A stretch of 64,000 nt of DNA from Durusdinium trenchii (lineage: Eukaryota > Sar > Dinophyceae > Suessiales > Symbiodiniaceae): assembly GCA_963970005.1 (NCBI GenBank), contig CAXAMN010023328.1, forward strand, positions 39,056-103,055. Direction: 5' to 3'. The translations under genes were made by a program, and so were the position numbers. How positions within the stretch are numbered: position 1 is the stretch's first letter; every line of letters begins with the position of its first letter. The notes below the pieces were generated by a model that was not told the DNA's origin, made no database searches, and was given only the letters and a program-made list of their open reading frames with translations. Of this stretch, positions 11,592-22,858 are shown piece after piece.

Positions 11592-12034
11592 GTTTCAGCC
11601 GAGCCAAGAGTATGAGTTTTATCAAGTAGTTGTGATGGAAGGACCAGCAGGTCGAGCAGAGATTCAAAGACAGGGTCGCAACAACAGTCGTGATTCTGGT
11701 CGACCTATTTCGCCTGGTGGTGCAGAGGAGAGCCAGGAGTGCCGTTTGCTGTGATCCATTTGAGCCTTTGGGATTGAGTATGGAGTGTTGAGTGAAGCAC
11801 TAAATGAGCCTCAAACGATCTAATATAGCATAATATAGCCATGCTGAAACAATACATAAGTTGAACTTGGAAGAGAAGTTTGCCATATTCTACCATCCTT
11901 AGGATGACCAGCAAAAAAACAACGACAAATAGATAACAAACAGACTCTCTTCGGCTACACCGAGACTCCATGGGCCCGGCCGCGGCCCAGACCCTTCGTT
12001 CGAATCCTGACGCTTTCTAGCTGGCGCCGATGAG

Positions 12035-12352
12035 GGCAGACCTGGGCCCCAAAGCTTTGCGTTCTCGGCGGCGGATTCTTCTCCTCATGCGAGAGTTAGA
12101 TCGTGAAATTGAAAACCATGGAACCTCGACCCACGTTCTTCATGTATACATGATGATGATACTTTTGAGTTCTCCCTACCAGTTGACTACACCAAATTTA
12201 ATGTGGTTGTGCGTTAGGTTAGCCATTGGGCGTCGCAGCCATTGGAGGGGCTCATGCCATTGGATGTTTACAGGTAGCACCGTGAAGGATGTGTTGGGAA
12301 GAGAAATCTTGCTCGCCCATGCAAGCATCGAGCAGCTGATGAAAGCTCAAAG
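12035..12352 (+). CDS. Two phase-compatible exons of an unidentified gene
   Basis: Exon 12035-12120 (ADLGPKALRSRRRILLLMRE, then LDREIENH) ends one base into a codon before a GA donor. Exon 12274-12352 (STVKDVLGREILLAHASIEQ, then LMKAQR) begins after CAG|G with the two bases that complete a Gly codon, and ends at a GT donor. The phase match over a 153-nt intron supports a real pair. ATG at 12030 could be an initiator or internal. The protein is helical and basic; the family is not recognised. Confidence 0.48.
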
Positions 12353-13382
12353 GTGCGGACGTTGATTTGATGATGTTCACAACTGCGGTAAATCAAAAGA
12401 TATATACATTGTACATAATTTGCACACATGATGTGAAGTGCTTTCTGGTGACAAGTCAGGATCCGGAAGTTTCCTTTCATCACAGTCAGATCAACTCCCA
12501 TAGAATGTCAGAGGCTTTGGCACTCCTGAGGAGGCCGGCCGATTCTCAACCTGGCCACTGGTGCTGTGGGCATGCTTAAACAAAAAGACATGCGTTTTGC
12601 ATCCCAACAAACGGATGATGGTGGTTCCTCTCGGCACGCGGCACGCTGCGATGCATAGGTTTGTTTGGTATTGTTTGGTGATGTTGCACAAGCTCCAGCC
12701 CTTTGAAGCACCAGCTGCTTGAGGAAGAGCGAGGCTCCTTGACAGGGTTGACTCAACCAGGTGAGACTTTGAGAGATATTTCAGAAGAGGGACAACCCAC
12801 CTACATCCTAAATGAACTTGGCACCGGTAGCAATGTCCTCATCATCCTCAAAACCTCTCTTTTGTTGCTCTGCCAGACGTACGTGACATTTCTGTTCTTG
12901 ATGTCTGACACCCGTCAGCTTCGCGCACTTGTCAAAGTGATGGATCAAACATGTAAGAAGCCTCCAGTCCTCGTTGGTATGGAGCAGATAACATTCTCCA
13001 TAGTCTGCTCCAGTTCCACACTTGTCTATGGTCCAGATGTTGCTTCTTTCGCCTCCAGTCCTCGTGGGATTCTGTTCTTTTGGCCCAACAAGCGCTGCGC
13101 TTAAAGATCCACCGAACTGTTTGACACTATTCTCATCTATCGGCCTCCGAGAGTGCTGAACTGTTGTTAACTTGTGTTCTCCATCCTGAACTTGGTACCT
13201 GGGACCTTCCAATTGCGTCCAATGGTCCTTCGGGGAACCTTCGGAACGTGTTCGGTATGTTCGTTAATCAACCATCGCTGTGCCATGCTGTGCCTGTTTC
13301 GGGAGTCATATATGCCAGTCTCATGGGTCATCATTTAGGGATTGTCATGTGACCATTTTCCCGGCTTCGAACTGAACTGCAG

Positions 13383-13844
13383 GAGTGGATCGCTTCTGCT
13401 CCAGCGGAGCGCGTGGGGAAACCAAGCAGCAGTGAGTGCTGTGAGTGCTGTGCAGGGATGTGGTCCTACATGGCGGGATTCAATCGATAGTTTGAAGCCA
13501 CCGACCAGATCCAATGCACCAATTTGGGTGTTGTATGTTTGTTGAAGGACGCACGCCGTCCTACCATGACCAGTCCAATAGAACCAACATGGCAATCCTT
13601 GGCATGCCGTCCCTTACCACAAGTCTGGTTCAGCCGCTTTCGTCATCAACCAGTGACACAAATGCGTGGGAGGGTTGTTCCAGGATCTGCAACAAGCTTT
13701 ACATTCATCCCACCTCCCACATCCCACCGACGAGACCAGTCGGCGGACCCGCGGTCCGTCCTGCGCGATGAGCCTTCAGCGATCTGCCAGGAAGCAGAGC
13801 GCCTCTACTCTGCGGGGTTGCTCTTCTCTAAGGCCCCGCTGGAC
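13383..13844 (+). CDS. Two candidate exons of an unidentified gene
   Basis: Exon 13383-13431 (EWIASAPAERVGKPSS) lies between CAG|G and a textbook GTGAGT donor. Exon 13791-13844 (EAERLYSAGLLFSKAPLD) starts after GCCAG|G and ends at a GT donor that opens into a (CTG)n-like microsatellite. Phases do not join directly, so a missing exon is implied if they belong together. Confidence 0.38.
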
Positions 13845-13847
13845 GTT

Positions 13848-13915
13848 GTTGTGGCTGCTGCTGCTGCTGCTGCTGTCGTTGTTGTCGTCGTCATTGTCGT
13901 CATCGTTGCTTTCAT
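13848..13915. repeat. GCT/GTC trinucleotide microsatellite
   Basis: A run of GCT units followed by GTT, GTC and ATC triplets. The Ala/Val run it would encode continues an open frame but is probably intronic, next to the donor at 13845. Confidence 0.75.
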
Positions 13916-15427
13916 CACTTCCTGAACCCTGAGTTTCCACATCATATATGGACTTTGGACAGATTGCGATGATGTTTTTTATTCGCAGGGCTTTCCGGTG
14001 AGGAACTCATGAGGAATTGGACGAATCTTGCTTGGTGGCTTGGTTGGACTGAGACCGAGAACCCAATACGATGAGAAGACACGAGAAGTATGGATGCTGT
14101 AAATGGACTTAGTTTATTTGTTGATAAGTTCTTAGGGGTTCTCTTCGGTTTGGTTATTGGGATGTTATAGCTTGATATGGCTGGAACATAATATCCTGCC
14201 AAACTGTTTTCCCCATGTCCACTGAAGCCGCTGAAAGCCACACCACTGCAGTGGGTGAAGTCTTAAAGGCTGAACACTGAACGAGAAGGAAGAAGCTAAT
14301 AGGAACAAAGGGCATCGCTACTAGGAGCAAGGACATTACTAGTACTGTAGCTCCTGGCCTTACTACTAGTATCAAGAAGCTAATAGGAACAAGTATCCCG
14401 GATAGAAGAATGTAGAGAGGTTCACCGGAAGAAAATGCTTGGTGGATGTCTGTGGTCTCGGTAGGCACTAGAGTGGTCTCTCAGAGAGTGTGGGGGTTTG
14501 CCAAACCTCGATGTGAGTTGTTCAATGTATTTCATGATGTTGTTGTTTTGCGTCCAGGGGCCACATCCTTCATTTTCATCTGGAACCGGTGGGGGAAACC
14601 CCATGCGGCATGCGACCATTTCCTTCTCTCCGGTCGTTCATGGATCATGGCATGACAGGCCCTGACTCTGCTGATGTCCAGCATAATGGACTCCCAGAGT
14701 CCCTCCGAAGATCCCAGAAGGATCCCGGTTAAAGGATTCTCCGAAGAAAAAGCCATGCCAAACATGATTCTCGGGGGGGGTTCAATCCCATGGGGCAACA
14801 TACTGTATGGCAACATGTTCTTCTACGCAATGAAGGAAAACGGTGGGATTGGAGGCCCAGGTTAGAGGTCTGGTTTTCAGATGTTTTCAGATGCTTTGGC
14901 ACAATGCAAGAGTCGGAGGCCGATCTCACCTGGCACCCGACCCAAACGCTGTGTTTCTGTTCTCCAGATTGGACGAGAGAAGGGAGGCGAGAACAGCGTG
15001 CGGGGACCTGGCTGCGTGTGTGAAGGTTCCGAGTGGGATGGACAGTCCTGGCTGAACAAGGACAGTCCTGTCATCACGTTCGGTGAGAACGAACAAGCCA
15101 TCATTGGCACGGCGCACGGCTTTCCACATCTTCCAGGGCCCCGGAAAGCTTTGGAATCCTTGGAGTTCGATGTGGTGGGTAGCAGCTCACAGACATCAAA
15201 TCTATACAAGAACAATAGTTAGAGTCACTGAGTCTCTGAAAACACTTTCGGGAAAAGGCACCCCGGCGTCTCTATCCTGCCCCACTGCTCCCCTCCCCTC
15301 CAACCAGAATCATATAGAATCATGATGTGTTCTTCTTTTGCCCTGCAATACAGGTATCAGAGTCCATCCTATTCCATGCTCACTAGATTGTCCAGTCTGG
15401 AGATCAAACCGACCTAGCCAGCCCCAG

Positions 15428-15499
15428 GCGGCACAGACGGGTGAGCGGAAGACCTGGCAGGAGAAGGTCGGCGGTTTCCTTTCTCACACCTTCCGTTGA
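15428..15499 (+). CDS. Candidate terminal exon
   Basis: The acceptor GCCCCAG|G opens a frame reading AAQTGERKTWQEKVGGFLSH and ending FR-stop at TGA 15497-15499. The peptide is well mixed and protein-like. It could be the 3' end of the gene whose exons lie at 10.8-13.8 kb, but nothing proves the link. Confidence 0.4.
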   Translation, partial: AAQTGERKTWQEKVGGFLSHTFR

Positions 15500-16139
15500 T
15501 GGAAAGGGCACCACCCCACGCGTGTATTGTGGGAGTCGTCCGTGAGTGCCTGGAAAGGCAGGCGATAGGAGCCTCAGCAAAAGGAACTTGGTTGGAAGTT
15601 GGATCACCTCCGTATATACAGGACTTTGCACGCAAATTGCTTTAGACAAACGTCTGTCGGCCAGTGCCGACAGCCCAACGTCGATGGCCGATGATTCTTG
15701 CGCCGTGCGTTGTGCGTTGTGTATTTTGCTGTGACCATGTGGTTGGGGTTAAGAGAGATGGAAAAGGCACACACCGCACCAGACCTTGTCCAGGATGGGA
15801 AGCTGAGAACACTTGAGAAGTCTCCACTTTTGCACAGGGAGTCGCTTGACCCACCACAAGCCATGCTCAGAAAACCGCAACAGTCGATCTCCAAGGATTT
15901 GAGAGGACAAAATATGACAAAATACCTCCAATACACATACAGTAAGACATCATAAGACTCAGTCTGACATGACCCTCCAACATGATGAATGTTCCGTGAA
16001 GTAGACCTGACTGACAGAGTGCCGAAAAACCAACAACTGACAGGGCAATGGACCGTTCCATGAATTCAATCAGTCCTCCCTTACGCAGGACAAGTCTCAG
16101 GCATGAATCAGGTTTACCCTTGCGGGGAAGAATATGCAC

Positions 16140-16977
16140 AGCTGCGCTGTGGAATAGCTATATATATTTTATAAATATAAGAATTGTTAAGGTGGTTGGG
16201 CTCGATTGTTGTTCACTTGGCAAGGAGATGAGCGATTTCTCCTGAAGGTATATAATCCATGTTATTTGTGAGCTGGAACTGAGCACTTATGTCATGTTGT
16301 GTCTATTGTATGTAAATTTAGCTGAGGGTCGCTATCGGGATAGGTGCCGTAAGTGTAAGCAAACATCATTGAGTACGATTATATAATTCCGACCTATGAC
16401 ATGCCCGTCGCGTTGTTGGTTTTTTTTTTCTAATTGTTTTACTGTTGCATGTTGCTATAACTCGTTTGCAATTTTCAAGTTGCTGAATAATTGCACATTA
16501 AATGCAGGGTAACTTAAATAGTTATTCCAATGGTCATGTGAGTTGCTGAATATCTAAAAAAAACAAACTTGCATAGTTAATTAATTAGACGCCGGGGGGT
16601 ATGGACCGTTGACAAAAAAGTGGAATAACTTTTCAAGAGTAGATAGTTAAACACAATATGAGAACCATTAAATCAAAGCCCATTAAGAGACAAAGCAAAG
16701 AAGAGAGGATTCGGAGAAGAGCTCCCAAAAGCATTGCCAGCCTGCGTCGGTATTCTCCCTTTGTACGATTGCTGACGATTGCTGAAATTGTTCCCGCTTT
16801 ACAGAAGGAATGTCCAATACCGGTCCAATGCATTATCGATTCTCAATGTTCTTCATGCTAAGCACACACTTAGAATGAGAAACCTGTTGGTGACCCTTAG
16901 AAACAGGGTGTGACACACACACACACACACCCTCTGCTGATTCATCCAAGACCCATTTCCGGGCACCCACTTCTCAC
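16140..16977. other. AT-rich stretch without supported gene
   Basis: Mostly AT-rich, with a (CA)n run at about 16912-16932. A 67-codon plus-strand frame at 16658-16861 is lysine/arginine-rich but has no good borders. Confidence 0.35.
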
Positions 16978-17078
16978 GTAGGCGGCAGCCTTGCTGCTCC
17001 ACGCGGCGCAGCTGGCACAGTCGGTGGGTCTCATGGAGCTCGCAGCGCAGGACGTCGGACGTCGCGGATGCTGTCAGC
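16978..17078 (-). CDS. Candidate internal exon, minus strand
   Basis: On the minus strand CCCAG|G is followed by codons reading LTASATSDVLRCELHETHRL and CQLRRVEQQGCRL, ending at a GTGAG donor. The charged helical peptide is convincing; its family is unknown. Both plus-strand frames here are poorer. Confidence 0.38.
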
Positions 17079-17775
17079 CTGGGATGGTGCGGCTGAAACA
17101 CGCGAAATCCATGAGGATGAAGACAGCCTGAGCATCCATCAACTCGCGGACCGTACGTTGGCGAGGTGAATCATGAAAAAAACTAGCCTCCTTCCAACAA
17201 GCATGGGAAAACAGGGACATATTCTTCCAGAAGCTTGCGTTCCACTTCCATGATCGTTGGAGGCAGTGTGTGTGTGGGAGATCGTAAAACATGCCATTGA
17301 GATTTCAGACAATCGAAGGAAGATGTTACTCACCGCACCAAAACACCAAGGAATGCGTTGTGCCACTATAATTCCTTAGACTCTTACTATGTGTGGTCAA
17401 AAACCTAAGTTGGTGTGCATTGGTGGGCTGCGTTTTCTACATGTCTTGCCTACCATTCGACCTTGCAGTAACCCATTAGTTTGTGAATGTAGATGTGCCA
17501 TGAGGACGTTCATAATATGATATAATATGTTGATGTGAGTTTTTTGAGATCATATAATGTTTTTCCTAGTCAGTCACAAATCACATGGGGATCATGATGA
17601 CTGTCATTGAGGTGACTTGATGAAAGCCTTCGCTTGTAGTAAGCATACAAACATCTATGACCAGCGCCACCCAGAGGATGCTTATTGCATGCTAAGCTGC
17701 TAAACACTTCCAGGGGCCAGAGGGCTTATGTTTCTACCCTTTGGGTGGTGCTGGGAGAGCCTTCGACCCGGTCAG

Positions 17776-17832
17776 GCACTCCTGGCCAAGGCGGCGATGG
17801 AGCGTGCGAGAGCTCGCGGCAGGGGCGTGCTG
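17776..17832 (+). CDS. Candidate internal exon
   Basis: Between the acceptor GGTCAG|G and a GTGAAC donor the frame reads ALLAKAAMERARARGRGVL. It is short, so the call depends on the splice signals. An M2 hairpin repeat begins about 50 bp downstream. Confidence 0.32.
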
Positions 17833-17882
17833 GTGAACATCACAGGGTCCCCCGGTGAACACCTACAACATACTGTCTCCCG

Positions 17883-17993
17883 TTTGGGATCCAGTCGTAC
17901 CTCCTCAAGTTCGGTACGACTGGACCCGAACATGGCAGCCGGGCCCCCGTCGTCCCACCGAACCGAAACGAAGGTACGACTGGATCCCTAGGG
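17883..17993. mobile_element. MITE-like hairpin repeat, family M2, copy B
   Basis: Carries GGGATCCAGTCGTACC near its start and GGTACGACTGGATCCC at its end, an inverted repeat of about 16 bp, followed by TAGGG as in copy A. Confidence 0.65.
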
Positions 17994-18572
17994 TGTGTAT
18001 CATATTATGGCTGTGGGTCAAAACTGGGTGACCCTGGTTTTTCCTACGACAAATGAACAGAATAGACTACCAGACATGGTCAACCTACCAACGGTCATTT
18101 CCGGGCTCCGGGTGTGACCCACACCCACATATGTCAATGGAATCTCACAGGTTGATTCTAGAGAGACACGGGAAATCAACATGGAACCTTGGAACCCTGG
18201 TGAAGGTCGTCAGTTTGAAGCCCACCGAGTCATCAATGACTGTTCATTCGGCGTCACTGGGGAGGTCGCTGAGTCACTGGACTGACATGGAAAATCGCAC
18301 TCCATGGATGGATTTTTGACCATAGGTGAGAAGTGGTCAATGGTATAGATGTATATGTTTTACATTGGGATGGTTGAAAAGTGGTCAATGTAAGCATAGA
18401 TTCCCTACTGTACATTGTTCCAGTCCCATGGAGTGTGCAGGTATGGAGAACCACACAGGCACCCCAGACCAACTTGAAACGAAGCTGAAACCCAGTGCTC
18501 GTGGGTCTTGCTTTTGGCGAGTCGCATGGTCCCCTGGTGGAAATCGGCGGTTTTTCTTTCGAAACGGGACAG

Positions 18573-18615
18573 GCGATGATGGACTTGCTGGAAACATCTC
18601 ATCCAGCATTTCAGT
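18573..18615 (+). CDS. Candidate internal exon
   Basis: A T-rich tract precedes GGACAG|G, the frame reads AMMDLLETSHPAFQ and ends at a GTGAGT donor. The same frame is open upstream (FGESHGPLVEIGGFSFETGQ) and looks coding there too, so the exon may start further left. Confidence 0.35.
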
Positions 18616-19113
18616 GTGAGTCCTTTTGGTACAGCCCAATATGTCCAACCAAAAGGAATGTGAGTAGGAAACCAAAACTTGCATGCTGCCTGGCGCTCCA
18701 ATATGAGCTGCATGCGTGGCCTGATATGAACAACATGAACAGCATCTTCACTGATTATTGATTCAACATGGCTGTCCAGGCAGCCAGTGCGCTTTCCATG
18801 TCGTGGTCATCCAGCTGAGACAGGACGGATTGAGGGAGGAACCCGAAAAAAACACATCTCACCACCGATGGCAGTGTTCCTTGCTGTTTAAACTCGATCG
18901 TAAACGAGGTGGTACCGCCCGCCATGTGTGAAACTACAACCAGGAATATTAACATGGAACCTGAAAATGGGCCTTTGGAAGACTGTTTCCTCTACAACCC
19001 AGTTGTTTTCAGGTGCCATGTTCATTTTCCAGGGTGTGGGTGTATTTCGTTTGTCCTTTGAAGTTGTTTGGATGCAGCCTCCCGACCTTCAGCATGTTCC
19101 TTCGCGCCGACAG

Positions 19114-19197
19114 GTGCGACTGCCTGCCACAGACACCTCCCGAGCGGCCGACAGCCGTCAGGCGAAGAGCATCCGAAAATTCGGAAGGGACCAGTAG
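19114..19197 (+). CDS. Candidate terminal exon
   Basis: The acceptor CCGACAG|G opens a frame reading VRLPATDTSRAADSRQAKSI and ending at TAG 19195-19197. A GC donor candidate at 19162 could end it earlier. Overlapping minus-strand frames make the call uncertain. Confidence 0.3.
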   Translation: MRLPATDTSRAADSRQAKSIRKFGRDQ

Positions 19198-20464
19198 GGC
19201 CTGGGGCAGGTGGTTGGGTCTTGGTGTCTTTCTCACTCAACCAACAGGGCCAGAAGATGCCAGAAGTCGTTCTTGGATGTTGGGCCGAAAGCAGGCACAG
19301 GATGCAACGAACAGAAAACATCGTGCAATATGCTCTTCTCAAGTCATCTCGGACAGTTTATAAATCACAGGCTGTTCCTTTTCAGCTGACCTCTAATCGT
19401 CGGATCCGTTTGAGACATAGACCTAGCGTCCGTGTGGGCCTTACCCGATGCGGAAAGAACATCGGATCCAGATACCGGCAGTTTGGGTGAGTTCTCCATG
19501 CCATGCTCATGTGGTCGACCTTTGTAGATGTAAGCCCAGGCAACTTGATGTATTTCTGGGCAACGGGAGCCCAGGGTACCTGTGGATGACACAATGGGCA
19601 TATTAAGATTCGTTGGTTTCATTGGATTTCAACTCCTGCTGTGCTTGGGCTAAGCTTTGATCTGTCATGTCTCACACATGTAGTTGCCCATCCACAGGCT
19701 ACAACTCCCTTCGGGTCGACACAGTCTGTTGTGTCCGGTGCGAGGCCTTAAGCCTCTTGAAGGCCCACGTGGGCGAAGGCGGGTGGACCGAAAGTGGTCT
19801 CAGAGACATGAGGTCTTCAAAGCGAGACAGACTGGGATCCATAGCCTTAGCCCACAAAGGCTTCATGCAGTTTTGCTTAGTACATCTTAGTACCCAGACG
19901 CTCCAAACAGGCCTTGGGCCCCTACTTAGGAGGGTCGAGGGTCGCGTCTGGGTACGTAGGTGATTTATAGATGTTCCCCACAAGCGAATCCCTTGCTGGC
20001 CAGAGGTTTGGTGCTGGTTGAAGCAAATCCAAGTCCATCATCCGTGGCTTCCTGCTTCCGGTTGCTGAAGAAATCCTGTACCACCTCCAAGAAAAAGGAC
20101 TCCAGCAGTCCCTTTGTTCCATCTTTGCAGTGGATCCAGCACACCGAAGCACCAATAAACACAGGGTTTGGAGACCTGAAGAGGGAAAGAGACAGAGAAG
20201 AGCTGGCATTCCCAGGCTAGAGATGCTAGATAGAGTACTCCGGTCCGCAGGTGAGACCTCTGTTTCAGATGATGAAGGAAGACATCAATAATAGTTAATC
20301 TTGAGACTAGAACATAATTGAGAGATGTGACATCCACTCTCCCAAAGGTTGACTAAGAGCTTGTACTCCTAGTCAGTCTCCTATGCCGCTCCGTCCTCCT
20401 TCCCACGAACCGTGGGCTGTTGCAACGTGGGCTGCCCGTCCGCCCTGCCCTGCCCCGTCTCGAG

Positions 20465-20568
20465 GACATCCTCTCACCGGAAGCGCCAAAGAACTGGTCC
20501 AAGAGCTGTCAGACCAACTCCCTGCGCCCTGGCGAGTCACGAGTGTTGTTGTTCAGCCTTGGGCAAGG
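20465..20568 (+). CDS. Candidate internal exon
   Basis: A C/T-rich tract (CTGCCCTGCCCCGTCT) lies directly before CGAG|G, and the frame reads DILSPEAPKNWSKSCQTNSL and RPGESRVLLFSLGQG. The right end is unclear because a duplicated 15-mer (GGCAAGGCGCAGCGC) follows. Family unknown. Confidence 0.35.
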
Positions 20569-21883
20569 CGCAGCGCAGGGCAAGGCGCAGCGCGGGGGTT
20601 TGCATGGTTCTTTCGGCATAACTCATCTAGGTTCCCAAGTGTTGTTCGGACACAGGGAAGGCAAGCTCAGTTTAAAGGAGTGCAGATCTGAAGACAGATA
20701 GACAGGTAGGGGATGTGCATAACTAACAATCCGCCATGTGTGCCCAATCTCAATCAGCCAGCACAAAGTGATCCAGACATGAAGGAAACACATATCTTGA
20801 GCAAACGAGTGAAGACCAAGTGGTCATAGGCCTTCTAGTTCCTATATTGTGTTTTCTCACAGTTGCACAGTCAAAGTCTCAGCTCACCCCAAACCCTGTG
20901 TGCAAAACACTGTTCTGACTGTTTGTACTGCTTGGACTGGTGGATCTTCGCCCCGACCTTTCTTGCGTGGACAGGCCTGTCTGGCCGAAGAAGGGGCGAG
21001 TGTTTTAGGTTTGGTTTTACATGGTTTTACTGTCCAACCCGAAGAACACCTGTATGCTTGGATCTTCAGAGGAAGGACGTGGAACAATTCTGAGTGGAAC
21101 ACACTCAGAGTAGATCCACCGGTCTTTTTTCAGGTGTGCATTTAAGAAAAAAGGGGAGACCCCCATGCAGAAGGTCTCCTGGAAGAAGGATGTAAGACAC
21201 CAAAAGCGATTGGTTGGGAGGTCCCCCAGTTGAGCTCCGATTGCTCACCGTCACGGTGACTCGTTCGGGTCGTTATCCAGTATAGCGAGCTCGGATGAGC
21301 TGGGTAGAGAAGATGTGGCATGCAAAAGAGAGCCGCTTGATGTCAAGCGGGTGAGTGCTTTCAATTGATCCAACGAATTCATTTTAATCATTTTGATCAT
21401 TTGTGATTCATACATATCCATACCCCTTTGTTTGCCTCTCTATCCAAACGAACTCGTTTGCTAAGGAGTTGTCTGCTTGGGCTGAGCGTGAACGAAGGTG
21501 CGCGTGGTTACCGCGTCAACCCCGCGGTGCTGTTGACGGCAGGTACTCAGCTCGGATTTTTTCGGAGTGAGACATCCTTCATCTATGGGGTGCTATCAGA
21601 TGAACAACAACCAGCGACGAAACACCCGACCCTTCAGTGCCCAGCTGGTCCATGGTTTCGTTCGAGTCATCACACGGAAGTGCCCTGACCCGGGTCGTTC
21701 GGCGTGTTTGGGGCGTTTCAGGGGTACCATGACGCACAGCCACGCCACATGGCTCCGGGTGGTTTCAGGGGTCCATGTAAAGGACAGACATGTAAACATG
21801 ACCAGTCCGGACTGGAGTGTTTGGGTTAGATCGATGTTGGACCCGGGCTCCCGAAGGTCACCGATTTGGTTGCTATGTTTTGC

Positions 21884-21917
21884 TATAGCCATGCTGCATG
21901 GCATGCCATGGCTATAG
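21884..21917. repeat. Palindrome
   Basis: GCTATAGCCATG is mirrored by CATGGCTATAGC across about 10 bp, able to form a 12-bp-stem hairpin. The loop is itself rich in GCATGC. Confidence 0.8.
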
Positions 21918-22858
21918 CCCTACCAAAAGCAACAACAGGGGTCGCTTCCCCCTCCATGATGAGCGCCAGGTGATGAACGTCTTCTGGATGTGATGAGCAT
22001 CGCCATACTTCGTCATCCGTCACATCGCTGTGAACGATAGGGGGTATTGGCAAGTGGTAGGTGGTTTTCAATTTGTCCATGGCAATCACTGGCTGGTGCA
22101 GGATGCCCACCAACTTCCAACATGCAGGCAGTCAGTGCGACCAACATGACCCACCCACTGACTGCCACCGTTTGGCCGCCACTTCCTGCCACTCACCGGT
22201 CGATGTGACTGCTGAGACGCTCTCGGCCCAACGTTCCGAACCGATGCACGAGGCGTCGATGTCGGCCACGAGGCCTGTCCCTTTTGCGGAGGTGTTCGAC
22301 GAGGTCGACGAGGTCTTGTTTGTTGGACGACTGAAGACTGAAGACTTACCCAATACTAGTATAGGTTGATGCAGGTTGCAAGTCCATGCAGCGCATGTCC
22401 AGCTTGACTGGCTCCTCCATCGTAAACCCAGTCACTTGTGGAGATCGGTGCTCGTTTTTCTGGTCAGCTGTGCGGAACGGGCACAAAGAATCGGCCCGAA
22501 CGCAGCAACGGACCCAACAGAGCAGAGGCAGGGACGAGCAAAAGGCAGCCAGCAGTGCAACCATCAAATCGATCTAAGTTTGGATCTTCTTACAGAATCT
22601 TACAGACATGTTAATTTCCAGCACTATGGGAAAAACATATATATATATATTTTTAATAGATAGCACTTCTTTGGGTGTCTTGAAGGTTGGTGTCTTTTGG
22701 TATTTCAGTGAGACACCTTTCATTCTGTTTTCATGTCTAGGTGTTTGCGTGTCTCATCACCGCATGTTGTTTTGCTCCACCGCGCCGTTGGCCCTCTTTT
22801 CGCTCCAAACCTCAAGCCCGACGTGTGAAGAAGACGACCCCGAGCAAGCTCGCCGCCC

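Noticed and set aside
11985-12012. tRNA-like T-loop motif GTTCGAATCC
   Set aside because: Flanking bases do not form a T-stem or acceptor stem, and no D or anticodon arm is present.
21700-21825. Fourth copy of the M1 MITE
   Set aside because: Shares GGGTGGTTTCAGGGGTC and GGAGTGTTTGGG with the family, but the left terminal repeat cannot be found, so it is at best a decayed fragment.
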